From contig JAQGDQ010000311.1 in NCBI GenBank assembly GCA_030141605.1, forward strand, positions 189,001-253,000: a stretch of DNA of 64,000 nt, in the 5' to 3' direction. Made by a program: the position numbers and the translations under genes. This stretch comes from Tubiluchus corallicola (lineage: Eukaryota > Priapulida > Priapulimorpha > Priapulimorphida > Tubiluchidae). The notes under the pieces are model-generated. The model saw only the letters and a list, made by a program, of their open reading frames with translations. It did no database searches and was not told the DNA's origin. Of this stretch, positions 1-12,570 are shown piece after piece (position 1 is the first letter of the stretch; every line of letters begins with the position of its first letter).

Positions 1-386
1 CAACATGGGTTGTTTACTAAAGCAAGCACTAGTTTTGTCCAGAATTATTCTGGGTGAAGTAGCTTGTCCACTGACAGGGTAAATCATAGATTTACTCTTA
101 GCAACACTACCGTCTTCCCGCGGCGAATAATCTTTATTATCTAGCAACTTCAACGCTGCATTTTCTGTCTCCTTCTTGTCTTTTGACACAAAAAAATCCC
201 AGGGTGACCTTCTCTTTTCCTTCCTCTTTTTCTCTTTAACAGATTTGGGTGAGCCGCTAGAGGAACTTCCAGATGCGTACGGAGAGCAAGGAGACACGCC
301 TGCGACGTCTACAGCTGTCTGGAGGTCGAGCACACTAGGTGTATCAAGTGTTTCTGTTCCACTAGTACTCACTGAGGAACTTTTCC
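1..386 (-). CDS. ZNF474-like: ZNF474-like exon 6, partial
   Basis: Open from the acceptor CATTCAG at 387-388 to the window edge. Encodes SVLDLQTAVDVAGVSPCSPY, a Ser-rich stretch, a Lys-rich run KEKKRKEKRRSPWDFFVSKD, and YPVSGQATSPRIILDKTSAC. Not recognised beyond low complexity. Confidence 0.8.
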
Positions 387-3300
387 CTGAATGAAATAAA
401 GCTGCTATTCATTATTATTGTTAGTTTTATACTACAGTTCATACAGACATCTAACAATACATACTTACAGTTCTCTTATACAGCTAAGAGCCCAAATGGA
501 TATGTACAAATCTCAAGCATAACATGAAACATCTAAACTACAATATTCTTACTGCTGTTGCCTTCTGAAAGTTAAACTGTAACACATATTTTACACAGAA
601 TACACATCAAACAAGCACTGTACTTCATGGTAGCAGTTTCTATTTAACAATGACTTGCGGGCTGTATGTGTTTCTTGCAATTTTCTGCCTCTTTAGTTAA
701 ATTTTAATTGATTTTTTTGCTAATTTACTAATTGTTACTACAAAGGAAGATGCCTGCCATTGCACAAACTTTGGTTAGTTTCTGATGTAAGCAATAGCTG
801 TGTTCGGTTGCCGCTAATTACCTTTCTAAGCTAATTATTCAAATATAAGGAACAATTGTTAACTTTCATAGGCCAGAAAATGTATCTTTTGGACAGTAAA
901 TTAGAATGAGATTGAGTCTAAACAATCGTCCGGTCTTCCTTTAAAAAGGATACAGTCAAATATAGAAGAGGAAAATTACAAGAGAAAAACACAAAAGTAT
1001 AAAATCACTGGCAGCAATCTTAGACTGAGTTGTGTGTCACGTTGATACTGTGGTCAGTGAGTTGTGTGTCACGTTGATACTGTGGTCAGTGAGTTGTGTG
1101 TCGCGTTGATACTGTGGTCAGTGACTTTATACCGCTGTCCTTTTCACTTGCGATTTTTATTAGGAAAATTTATTGTGTGTTTTCCCTTTAGAATGATTTT
1201 TCTACGAGCATTTTGGTATGACTATATGTTATATTACATGCTAACAAATTTCTTTCCTACTCCAAGTAAAATGGATAGTTTTATTAAGATAAATATAAAC
1301 CTTTAGTTAATGACAATTTGACATCAATTATGACTATAATAGCAGATTATTCAGGTTGATCAGTTTTAAATACTCATATAAAACTTTCACTCTAAAGCTC
1401 ACATTACAATATATCTGGTAAGCCATCAAGCACTTTGTGCCAGCGTTGCCATCTCTCATTCATAGTGTAATTTATGGTTTTACACACTAAAGAATTCACG
1501 TGTGTTTTCTGCTTGAAATGTGGTTGATAAGTGGCCATTAAAAGGCTACATTAACAACATCAAACAGCTAGCTTCAGTACAGCATAAGCTGCCATACACA
1601 ACTTAACACATTACAATATCATTGATAATGTGTACACATTGTACGAAACGCTTTCAAGGCCCACACTACCTGCACTAAATGTTGGCGACACCAGAGGGCT
1701 GGCCTTCACAGGTGCAAATGTCATGTGTTTCCCCTCCTTGGTGGCAACGTCTACCGCTGTTGAAGTGTCTAAGATTTTAGGCTTTTCTATCACAGCCGTT
1801 TTCGGTCTTTGTTCTGAAACACATTCGAATTTATCACCTTAAGCTACTTTGAGCAACAAGGAAATTTTACATCTGAAAAATTGTAACTAAAGAAAATGCA
1901 GCAAACAGTAGATTCATGGAATATGGCAACAGATCGAAAGCAACTTGACTCTTCTAGACAATTTAAAATTTCCATTACTTGGAAGAAAGAAAAATTAGTG
2001 ATGAAATTAAATCAAGCATCAGAATTAACCGGGAAATGTAAACTAACATCACTGACTGCAAAGCCCATATTTTATCAATATCTTTTTCATTCTTTGCATT
2101 ATGAAACGTGAACATTTTCTGGTTAAAACAACAAGACACACAACTTAGTTAGCTACTTGTTCAAGACCCACAACATTGGTTGGCATTTAATTATTAATTT
2201 AATTAATAAACTGATCATATTTTGTCTTTCTATGTTACTAGTCAATAAATCAGTTGACGACCAAATGCTCAGCACAGCAAGTACGACGGGTACATGAACA
2301 AATCACATTGGTTTAATTAAAATCCGCAATTACCATAGACCGAGTGAACAATCTAGAACATGCTTATAATTTTCCTCACGTTTATTTACTCACTTAAAAC
2401 AAAATGTGAAGACAAAAAATGTTGCAGAAAACAGACAAATTCGATAAAACAAAGTTAATACTATTGGTTTAACCGTCTCCGCTGTAAGTAATGACCAAAG
2501 TGCACATCTTATTCTTTAGTTAAATTTATTCAGTAGTTAAAGTAGTGTCATCATAAATGAGAAAGGAAAAGAATTACTGTAAGGAAGGTGCTAGGTAAAA
2601 GCAATGCAGCTTTCACGATGTTACTAAGCACAACAACTTTGGAAAAACCCTTGGGCACTACTGCACATGCCCAAAGAGAAAATAGCCCACGTTTATTATA
2701 CAACATTAAGTGATAAATCAGACAGCAAATCTAAGTGTGATTTTAGAATCATGAATTAACTGACGATTATAATGATTAGAGTAACTTTTTAATAAAACAT
2801 TTGCACAAGAAGTTGCAGCAATTCAACTCACTTTTCTGGATTACAAGACCTTTAAACCTGAATGTCTTGTTGGCTCGTTCCCTTGCCGTATCCAGATCAT
2901 CCGAGAATTCTGCGTCTTCCCAATCACTGATGTCCACAGCCGCTGCAATAGTGGCATGTCCCTTTCGCTCAGTTTTGTCTTTAACTGCTGGTTTACGCTC
3001 AACAGTAGCTGCTTGCTTTTCCTTCAATACTGGCTTGGATTCTACCAGAGCAGTTCTTATTAGCGGAACCGTTTTCTCCTCAATGATCTGCTTGGGCGCA
3101 GTCGGCTTTTTACTTTTCTCCGGCTTTACAATCTAAATTACAACAATAAGAGACACGTTGATTCAGTACTGGACTTTCCCTTGTGGTCCGAGTAAATAGC
3201 CATTGTCCAATCTATGTAGTGACCTACTGTCAGTGAAACATACTTAAAAATCAATTACAATTGGAAGGATTATTGCTGTAAAATGTAGAATAGGAAACAA

Positions 3301-6300
3301 GATACACAACAGGAAAAAGAATTGATAATGGTGTAAACAATTATCCGTTTGAATGTAATAACCAGGGTTCCCACAGAATTTTACAATACATTTCTCCAAC
3401 TTTTCCATGACCAAGATAAGCAGAAATTGCGTTACCAGTATACATATTCATACAAATACTGATATATAATGTGTCAGCCAATCATTATTTTTGGAACAGA
3501 AATCTAAACTGGGAGCCCGTCATAGCAAAATTTTATTTGAACACGAATCACTGAAAAATATGTTTGGAAAAATATCGGTTCACGGAGATTATTTTTGCGA
3601 TCCTTTCCAATTTCCCTGACTTTTCGTCCTATTTTCATTATTTTCCCTGACTTTTTACATAAATTGTCTTTTTCCATGACTTCTCCATGACTTTCCAGGA
3701 CAGCGTGCATTTTCAAGGATTTTCTAGGATCTGTGACCGTGGGAACCCTGAACAACAGAAATAACTGTTTTGTTCATAAATTTGATTAAAATAGGCCACT
3801 CATCTCACTTAGTCATAGATCTCAAAATGCTCTACAGTGTTTGTATGATAAATGCAAATCCTTTCACAGGGTTACATCACTAACCATAATCAATTTTCAA
3901 TAATTAAAATTATGTCATAAGTCATATTTACTTAAATGTTTGCATCTGTTTGCTTGTCTGCTAAAGATGCTGTACTTGTTACACCTAAAAATTTGATAGT
4001 TTTGCCTCATTTTGCTCTTAAACTGCCAACAGCAATATTTTTCAACATCAAAGAAGTCCAAAAATGGAACATCCAATAAATTTAGTGATACGCAGTTAAA
4101 AGAAGTACAATGTGTTTATGCAATCACAAACATACACAAATGTGCAAAATCTATACAAGTAAAAATCTGAACACACCTCTTTATTGGTAACTGGCAGTGT
4201 TTTTGACATTTTTGGCTTAAGCGGCTCAGCGTGACAATTTTTCTCATGAATAGGCAGCCGTTCTGGATTGAACTTCCGTCCGCATTTCGAGCATGGCATC
4301 CGTTCAGCCAAATCTCGTTCATATGCCATCATCCCTACTTCATCTCTGCAATAAATGGAACAAAAAGTCAGTGGCCAGCATCTATAAAGACAAAAATTTA
4401 CCCGGCTTGCTCTAATTAGTCTCTTCCTTCAAATAGAGAGTAATTAGTCCAACCTGTCTGTACGTCTGTCTGTCACCAGACTAATTTTAGAAGTTAGTCA
4501 GATATGATCATTTCTAGGAATATTTAGATTTTGTGATCAATCGGCACACAAATAACTCAGGCTAGAGATCGAAGCCATTAAGACACAATACTAAGCCTGT
4601 CCGTCTGTGATGTCTCATTTCACCTTTGTTTATGTTTTAACGTTAAACTCAGAGCAAAAGTAGTTCCCACGAAAATATATGACCTTGTGCAACACAGAAG
4701 AATGAAAAATGGTTAAAATTTTGGTTTGGACAAAAGCAGAATTTAGTTTGTAATTTATTTCTAATGAAAAAACTATTCGTGGTGTCAATGTGTTTTAGAC
4801 AAATTGAGTATGGCTGTATTTACTTATTTCTAATCAAAAAACTGTTCGTGGTGTCAATGTGTTTTAAACAAATTGACTATGGCTGTTTTTTCTTATTTCT
4901 AATCAAAAAACTATTCGTGGTTTCAATGAGTTTTAAACAAATTGACTATGGCTGTTTTTTCTTATTTCTAATCAAAAAACTATTCGTCGTGTCAATGTAT
5001 TTTTTAAACAAATTGACTATGACTGTACTTAAACATATATATAGTTGACCATATATGAATTTTCCAGTGACCTAACAGAATAATACTTAAGTTTCAGAAA
5101 CTAGCTTGTAAAAATAGAAAACATGAATTATAAAAGACACAAAAATAGGAACTCAAGTTATATTGAATCCTTTGAAAAGCTAAGTCATAGTAACATAAAT
5201 TCTCTCATAAATTCTTACAAAAGTGAGACAATATCCTGATCCTCCGGACGTTTTGGTGGCAGCTGACGCTCCGATGTAGGAAGCTGATTATTCGCCATGT
5301 TCCAAGAATCAAGACAGTCGGCTTCATGTTTGACTATAGACCGAGCGCTGAATGCTCGACCACAAATATAGCATGAAAGCTGTTCTGGAAGACTTCCAGG
5401 CATCATTGTGTCTGAAACAAAAATACATAAAAAATGTAAATGGATTTTGGTGCATAAACTTCTAACTAAATATAAGTGAATTTAAAATATTTTGACCAAC
5501 TGTCTCTGCTAGTGAGACATTTACTGCAGGCAAGCAAGGATGGCAGGTATGTTTTCACTACCTTTCCCCAAAAGAAGACATTTGATCGTTTTTGGAAAAG
5601 TCCCCGAAAAGTGTTCCACGGTAGAATCATGTGAAACCAATTTTGAAACAAGCCATCCTGCCACTTCAATACAATAAATTTCCTTAGGTTGAGTAACTGT
5701 TCTGCTGTTGTAGAATAGGACCTGAATAAGTAACCCTGCCCAACCAAAGAAAAAGTGCCTCTTTCTTGGATTCGACTTGAGTTTCATGAACAGAAAACGA
5801 AAAGAAACAAATGTTGGGCAAAATATACAGAAAGCAAATTCAATCCACACCAGTTACTTCAATTCAGTGTGGTCTCTTCTCCTATCCTGCATCGCAATCA
5901 TACTGATTAATTCATTTATCAATCTAACTATTACAAATATAGTTTAATGAGAACTCCCGTTTGAGTAGTAGTGTTACTGTAAAACAGAAAGAAACATTAC
6001 ATAAAAACATCCAAAGCGCAAGAAAACATATCCAACATTATCTCTGCGGTTTGGCAAACATCTATTTTCTTACGTACATGTTCTTTCTATGAACTATGAA
6101 CTATGAATTTTATTTCACACATCAAAAAATACAGTATCAAACACATTAATAAACTTTAAATAAAATAATTTGAGTAGTGCGAAGTGAGTGTACGACCATA
6201 CGGTCATTAACACACTCACCTTACTTAAATAAAAAAATGATTATAATTATGCATGTTTCTGCAGATAACTTAATGTAAATAAAGATGAAGTAAATAATGT

Positions 6301-7993
6301 AACAATAGCAATGGTATAAGAGCCATAAACCTGAAAGTTGAGAAAGGAAAACATAATATGTAATTACGACTTTGAGTGAGCCTTAAAAAGTGAAAAATTT
6401 TTTTTAAATAGTTACGAATATGAATTATGTGATTATCTGTCAATGCACCACTTACTTGTATTACAATGCACTATATTGCTTACTTGTATATACAATGACA
6501 TACGTATACACATACATGTACCCAAATCTAAGTGGGGGAGAAGAGATTAAATTATACATTATACTTGTAGTAATAACTATAATTGTATAGAACATTTAAA
6601 TATAATTGATGGCAGTAATGTAGCCATCATTACCATTAAAGATGGGCTATCGGGAGGGGGGGGGCAAATTATAAGAATATAAGTGATTCATTAGCAAAAT
6701 TGATGCTACAATAATACATTCAATCTCTATTTCTCTATCTGAAGATACATGAAATGGAGTGAAATCATGTCTGTGAAAAAGCCGGCTAGATCGAAGTTAA
6801 TTTAATATGACAGCACAAACAAAATTAAATGTTTAAGAGCATTATTAATTCATCGCAGAAGTAATGCAATACATTCACCAATGCACTGACATTTTACTTC
6901 AGCATGTTCCCAGAAATAATAACAGTGCCCAAGGTGAAAGACGTTAATAATTCAGGTATAGCTGCAGATCAATACATTTATATTAATCTGGTGAGCCGAT
7001 CGGCAAATGATCGACAAACTTCTACCGATGACGTGTGAACTATTGTAACACTACTCATATTGATCTTACAATTGATGGCTCTTACAACAGATTTAAGTTA
7101 CATTTAACCTGCCTCTGTTTAAACTTTTTACCCAAACTGTGCTAAAGAACTATATAAGTTTATTTATTTCCACTCTGCATCTAACAGTTATAATAAAAAT
7201 ACAGATAATTTCACTGAAATAAATATAAATATAAATGCAATATTATCCAGAAATTACAAAAGAGATTCTTATCCAGCATATACATGTGCAAATTACATTA
7301 CAGAATAATTTTGATGCATACAGTTTGAGCCTAAAAGCATAGCTTGACAGGCCAAATTGTACGTGGAAATCTTAAAGAAGTGATTAATAATTGCAATAAT
7401 GATAATATATACATAAAAGTGAGGGGGGAGTAGTGAATGAAAGATGAAATGGAGTGAGAACTAAGAAAAACTGTGATCATGATTATAAAGTGTTCAGTAA
7501 TCTGTTGTTAGTAACTACATGTGTTAAATCTTCGAGTTTTTAACAGTTGTTGTTAGGTAGCATCAAAGGCACAAATTCTAGGGGTTCATCTCAATCAGCT
7601 TTAGACTAAAATAACAAAAATAAAATAGCTAAGCGATTTGTTGTGAATTATTTTAGTTAAAACTAACATTGACTAAAGAACAATACTGAAACAAGCTGCA
7701 TTAAACAGCTTATATGTCTCCACCCGCCCAATGTCTGTTCGAAAATGTATGCTTATACCAGACGGTTTAGTTTAGTGGTAATGCGTCGGCTTTGTGTCTG
7801 GGAGGTCGTGAGTTCGAGCCAGCAGCCGGGTCATACGAAAGACTTTAAAAATTGTACCTGCTGTTGCCCTGCCTGAGGCGTGGTATTTAGGGTAAAAGTG
7901 AGGAAATGTTATGTAGTTGTAGGTTGTCATTTATAGTCGGCGATAATAGCTCTTTGAGCTCATGTTAATTGTTGACCCAAAAGCCGACTTTAA

Positions 7994-8046
<53 letters not shown>

Positions 8047-11000
8047 GCTTGAAACATAAACAAATTTAGAGAGAAAGTTGACTTCTATACAAGCTATAAT
8101 GCTAGACTGATGTCTGAGATCAAAAGAAGGAAAGATAAAATGACTAAACATGATGCTGTCTGAGTTCAAAAGGTTAGAGGTCAGTCACAGAATAAAATAT
8201 TGTATTTTATACATACGTGTCTGCAGATAAATGTAGATGAAAGGAATATAAAATCAAGTTTAGTGCACGGGTTCTCCCGTGTTTTGAAGAATACAAAGTG
8301 GAAGTTCAAAATGAAAAAGCAACTTATAAACCCTATCTTTATCTGTTAAATTAAAAATAAGTAAGACAATGTTAATACTTAAACAATGTAGATTGAAAAA
8401 TTCACTAAGAAGACAGACTCAATATCTTAGTATATCTACATCATTGTGTAAAGTCCTCGTGTGAGTTCAAAAACACAAAGAAATGTAACGTTTTGCGACT
8501 TTTTTATACTGTGTTGTGTTTTTTCTCGTTTTTGCCTGCCTATATAATGGTAAAATGAACTGCCATGCTTCTTCCAGTTTTTCCATTGCAGGTTTTTCCT
8601 ATTAATACACTTACATTGGTGAAACCAAAAAGTAATTGTAAATGTCAGTGAGAAAAAATTGATCATGAATTCATAACTAAATTTAACGTACAAGTATCCA
8701 TAACGTGTACTCTACAAATGCTGCAGCAAGTCTTAATTAGCCAAAAGCTTTTACTGTATACTATTGCACTGTATCTAGAATTAAAAGAGGTATAAAAGAT
8801 AAGAGTAGTTCACACCCTGTTCCATCAACACCCATAGACAAACTGAGTTCAATGCCACGAGCTATGTAACTACGTAAACCTGCCAATAATTGTATTATTT
8901 GAACAGGTGATTAAAGGCAAATACAAATGTATGTATTTCACAAAGAGCTTCACCTTTATTGATGCTTACTCTAACTCAGGTATATTTACCTACAGACAAG
9001 AGAAGCCAGTGAAACATTAGGGCAGGCGTGGGTAGCTGTTACCGCATAAGCTTCTACATGTATTGATTTTCCAAAAAATGCCTGAACCGGGGAGCTATTT
9101 AAGCAGGGAAAGCAGCACTATTAGCAAGAAATGCTTTGTAGGTATAGCGCCATAATCAATTAGGTAGCCATGCATATAATGTAACTTTGTAGATTGAAAA
9201 TATTAGCTTCACGAGAACTAGCAGGTATTCATGCCACATTATTATTAAACATACAATCCATTACTCAGACTATTACGATACAACACCGAATTATAATTTG
9301 TCAGTTTGTACGTTCATGTAATAACATATTAGGCTCATAACCTAAACACTTTTAAATATCTCAAGTGGTTTGTTTGCTGGAGAATTCATTGATTGACTGA
9401 CCCACAGTAAGCACTAGAGAGAAAACACTTTTGGATTTAGTTGTATATGACACATATGTGACACAGTAATAAAACATTTTCAAACAATTTAAACAGCTTG
9501 GATGGTTCGATAATTAGCTGTTTGATTGCTAGATTAGTTGATTGTCGTGACTAACTAGATAAGATAAGATAAGAAAAGATAATATTTATTTTTATCGGTA
9601 TGATATAAACAGTACATATTTGTAGAAACATGAGCTTAAAGCTCGTAAACTGATATCAAACATAATGTATATGAGCAATAACATGGTAATAATATGTACT
9701 TCTTAAATCTTTTGGATGCCACCAGAGGTATTGGTACAAGAAAAATTACAACTCCATGAAGACAGTAAAATTGACACAGTTAAGAATTGAGACAGTAAAA
9801 ATTTTGGGCAGTAACATTTTCTAAAATTTACACAAAAAGCTATCTAGGTCAATAAAAAAATTTTCTGCCAACATTTCAGCATTTAATTACGACTTAACAA
9901 AATTGGGAAGTTCGCTGAATTTACAAATGGCACATTTACATGATACACCAGTCCATGAGTTAATTAGACGTTTAAATTCCCCAAAATTTTCGGCCATTCG
10001 GAGACAGTTTGGTAATTCATTCCACAATGTGGCTCCATAATAGGAGAAACTTTTCTTGCCATATGTAACACCATCACAACTAAGCAACCAACTGTCTATT
10101 AAACTGGTTGGCTAACATAATTGATTAGCTAGGCAGTTAGATAGTATAACAGGCTTTAAAAAATCACAAACAAAGGAGAAATGTCAGTACCACAACTGTG
10201 TCCTGTCAAACAAAGGCAATGTTTTCTTTTACAATGTAAACTGAGAATGAACAATGTCATTCACTCTTTTGACAAGAATTTTGTGAAAGTCGTGGACACA
10301 AAATTTGCTGTGAGAGAATGAAATTGTTTAAAATTATGTTGCTGACAATTTCTGCTGACACTTGACCCAATAAAACTCTTAAATGTATCAACATGGTAAT
10401 TTTAGCAATTACAGCACACAAATATCAGATGCAAACAAACAGAGATAATAATAATTTACCTTGAAGCAAACAGCAGTCTCTAGAAAGTAAGTGCTCCGTA
10501 GGCTTCTGTCAGCTCAGAAGTAAACTGCTCCTTTCAATACAGGTGAGCAGGTGTGTGCGTTGTACAGTCCTCGTTATGTTCAAATTATTAAACATCTAAT
10601 AATAATCAAAAAAATCACAATAACTCATCAAAATGATCTAATGATCTATAACATAAAAAATTTTAAAACTATAACCTGCATGTTGTGCTTGTTTGTTCAT
10701 TTCTTACGACCATCACCACTCAGAAGTTATGAGCCACAGCAACAAAACCTATAGGCCTAAGCTAGAACAAGCAAACAATTTTTGACCTACTTGCCGACAA
10801 TCGAAAAAAATTTACCCACACAGGTTTGCCGAAAGGAGATTCAGACTAAAACGTTTCTCTACAGTTTTTAATTAATTCACAACTAATTAATTAACTAATT
10901 AATGAAGAGTTTGCTACAAATTTTACTGTTTTGAACACAGTTTGGTAAACAATTTTTGGAGTTGAAAAAAGTGGGATGGACAGAGTGAGTCAGTGAGTGA

Positions 11001-12492
11001 AGCAAAATAATCAGGACATAAGCTGACACTTGTCTGGAGTCATGCAGTCTAACATGATCTTGGTACCAATCATGATTCACCAGCTTACACTGCAGTATTT
11101 GCATGCTGGTCACATGCTGGTCAATGAGTTATGACACTCCATACTTTTCCAAACATACCAGATTCTATTTTACGAAAATTATGAACAAAATCAGAATTTA
11201 GATAATTTCATGGATAAGGAGGCAAATATCCTACGTATTGTCTTAACAATCTTATTAATTAGTTACTATGCTTTACCTATTTAATGGTAATATACTAACA
11301 ACAGTAACAGATCGGTCCCAGCATTTTAAACTGCCTGCTCAAACCTGTGATGCATTGGTGTCATCTGGGCCTAACCTTGATAGAAGAAAGCCTAAATTAA
11401 ACAAACCAATGCTTCATATATTGTCGCAAAACTTCCTTTACTTTTGATTTTACAGTTAAATTTAAATAATTCTAGACAATGTTTTATAACATTGAGATTT
11501 ATTGGTTAAACGTCTTGTCAATTATAATTCTGATAACAAGTATGCACCTCCTTTTTAAACTTGCTTTGTATTATATTTCAATAATAATATCTGCATGACT
11601 AATTATGAATTTTTGGCACATGTAAAAGCACCTTTCGGCAGCTACCCATCTAAATCACTCGCTTCCCCTAAATCATGGCATGTACCATGTCTGTTTAACA
11701 GTAATCTCCAACGAATGAATTTGAATTATAAATGTTGCATATTCTTTTGCAAGCATTTCCTGAGCGTGCAATACTTGCTTTCCTGAAAACAAACAAACTC
11801 ACTAAGCACAAACAAACGATTATCAGCTGTTACTACTGACAATGTTACCAGTAATTCGTTTTTATGATGCATACATTTCCACTAAATGAATCTGAAATTT
11901 CTATTGACTCTTTTACAATTAATTAACATTGCATAAGAAGTTCCGAAAACGAAAAAAATTAGGCCTACTTTCAGTAAAGGTAGATGACCAAACTGACACA
12001 GCCTTATCTTTCCATGTACGCTCAAAGTTCCATTAATTACAGAGTATACCAGTAATTCAAAGATAACTATTAAAGGTCTAAACAGCCCACGATGTCATAA
12101 TTACCAAAACAGCACATGATCAACAGCGTACAAGACTGTTATCTGACGATAATTATGGCAGTATGAGTGACAAATTTTATTTTAAATATAACAGTCAACG
12201 GTATCGCGATAATTAAACAAACCATTACACTTCATTATTAACACTTACTAATATTAGCAACAATAATAACACAGGTATTGTTGTAGCTTCCATAGCGCAA
12301 CATCACGCGTCAAGTGACAGGTCGGCTTAACCTCCGCCTACCATGGTTGCTAACGAAGCGACAGGGTGGTCCGCGCCTGCATGTTCACTGCGCAGCCTCT
12401 ACGGCTCTTGTTAGAATTAGCGTACATTTACCTGTAGAAACGTCAATAATATCTTGACTATTACAACGCTTATGAAATTGGCGTTGCATCAT
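1..12492 (-). CDS. ZNF474-like: C2HC zinc-finger protein, ZNF474-like, six exons visible, 3' end outside window
   Basis: Six exons in one frame give 418 codons, still open at base 1. Two C2HC fingers: C34-X2-C37-X11-H49-X3-C53 (CYICGRAFSARSIVKHEADC) and C103-X2-C106-X11-H118-X3-C122 (CSKCGRKFNPERLPIHEKNC). After finger 1, LDSWNMANNQLPTSERQLPP matches the CLxxWxxxNxxLPxxxRxxxP signature of ZNF474 and related ZC2HC proteins. The remainder is Lys/Ser-rich and disordered. The function of the family is poorly known; human ZNF474 is mainly reported from testis, and I infer nothing more. The gene is head-to-tail with MYO9 on the same strand. Confidence 0.88.
742..943. mobile_element. MITE family A, deleted copy
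   Basis: Matches only the right third of the full copies and ends CCGGTCTTCCTT/TA. It starts AAAGGAAGATGCC, so the left end may be fused directly to internal sequence (a deletion derivative) or merely truncated. Confidence 0.8.
1026..1122. repeat. 32-base tandem repeat, 3 copies
   Basis: Unit GAGTTGTGTGTCACGTTGAT then ACTGTGGTCAGT; the third copy has CGCG for CACG. Confidence 0.95.
1670..1813 (-). CDS. ZNF474-like: ZNF474-like exon 5
   Basis: Encodes QRPKTAVIEKPKILDTSTAV then DVATKEGKHMTFAPVKASPL. Shares a LDxxTAVDVA motif with exon 6. Acceptor TTTCAG, donor G/GTAGTG. Confidence 0.8.
2832..3132 (-). CDS. ZNF474-like: ZNF474-like exon 4: Lys-rich region
   Basis: 301 bases open: Lys-rich VKPEKSKKPTAPKQIIEEK, then AAAVDISDWEDAEFSDDLDT and RERANKTFRFKGLVIQK. 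Acceptor TTTAG, donor A/GTGAGT. Confidence 0.85.
3363..3750. mobile_element. hAT-like MITE with CAGGGTTCCCAC ends
   Basis: Begins CAGGGTTCCCAC and ends GTGGGAACCCTG, a perfect 12-base inverted repeat, with internal TTTTCCATGACTTCTCCATG. These ends are typical of non-autonomous hAT elements. Flanks (GTAATAAC / AACAACAG) do not form a clean 8-base duplication. Confidence 0.8.
4177..4345 (-). CDS. ZNF474-like: ZNF474-like exon 3: second C2HC finger
   Basis: Residues 85-141: MAYERDLAERMPCSKCGRKF then NPERLPIHEKNCHAEPLKPK. Second finger complete. Donor GAG/GTGTGT. Confidence 0.93.
4754..5031. repeat. About 71-base tandem repeat, 4 copies
   Basis: Unit contains TTATTTCTAATCAAAAAACT, ATTCGTGGTGTCAATGTGTT and AAACAAATTGACTATGGCTG. 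Its plus-strand frame gives a repetitive peptide (KKLFVVSM...) that I take as an artefact. Confidence 0.95.
5219..5411 (-). CDS. ZNF474-like: ZNF474-like exon 2: first C2HC finger
   Basis: Acceptor TTTCAG, then ACACAATGATG. Encodes MMPGSLPEQLSCYICGRAFS and the finger C-X2-C-X11-H-X3-C followed by the LDSWNMANNQLP signature. Donor TT/GTAAGA. Confidence 0.93.
7757..8045 (+). mobile_element. tRNA-derived SINE, copy 1, with (ATT)n tail
   Basis: Head has a pol III A box (TAGTTTAGTGG) and B box (GTTCGAGCC) at tRNA-like spacing; then a body shared with the copy at 26979 (TGCTGTTGCCCTGCCTG, GATAATAGCTCTTTGAGCT, GTTGACCCAAAAGC). Ends in about 16 ATT repeats. Confidence 0.88.
9558..10087 (-). mobile_element. 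LINE 3' fragment (reverse transcriptase C-terminus and 3' tail)
   Basis: Minus-strand frame at 9887-10087 reads YGKKSFSYYGATLWNELPNC then LRMAENFGEFKRLI, the (R/K)SFxxxGAxLWNxLPxxLRxxxxxxxFKRxL end of CR1/L2-type reverse transcriptases. It is followed by a 3' region ending in ATCTT-type repeats near 9558-9585. Confidence 0.82.
12432..12492 (-). CDS. ZNF474-like: ZNF474-like exon 1 with start codon
   Basis: Encodes MMQRQFHKRCNSQDIIDVST. Found as an exon ending CTACAG/GTAAAT in a GC-rich patch; its phase 1 end joins exon 2 in frame (D-T-M-M-P). No homology of its own. Translation could instead start at the ATG-ATG in exon 2, so this start is a prediction. Confidence 0.6.
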
Positions 12493-12570
12493 TACTGAGC
12501 TGGCTTCCAGAGAAAGAAACGCCGCTCAAAGGCAGCGCTCTCCGCGGTTTATGCGGAATAAATGAAAGAT
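12493..12570 (-). promoter_or_regulatory. Likely promoter/5' UTR of the ZNF474-like gene
   Basis: GC- and CpG-richer patch around 12.29-12.57 kb in an otherwise AT-rich region, directly upstream of and overlapping the first exon. No TATA box seen. Transcription start not determinable. Confidence 0.35.

Larger units (their letters stand above)
5412..12431 (-). other. Intron 1 of ZNF474-like (7 kb)
   Basis: Holds a SINE (7757-8045), a LINE 3' fragment (9558-10087) and AT-rich sequence. A 109-codon minus-strand frame at 5521-5850 (starting MWIEFAFCIF) is unusually long for the composition but matches nothing I know and has no clear splice context. Otherwise nothing seen. Confidence 0.55.

Noticed and set aside
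4764-5048. 94-codon frame with repeated KKLFVVSMCF units
   Set aside because: Translation of a 71-base minisatellite whose length keeps no consistent frame and has no splice or start context.
7757-7835. Functional tRNA gene suggested by A and B boxes
   Set aside because: The sequence does not close a cloverleaf acceptor stem and is followed by a body shared with a second copy; it is a SINE head.
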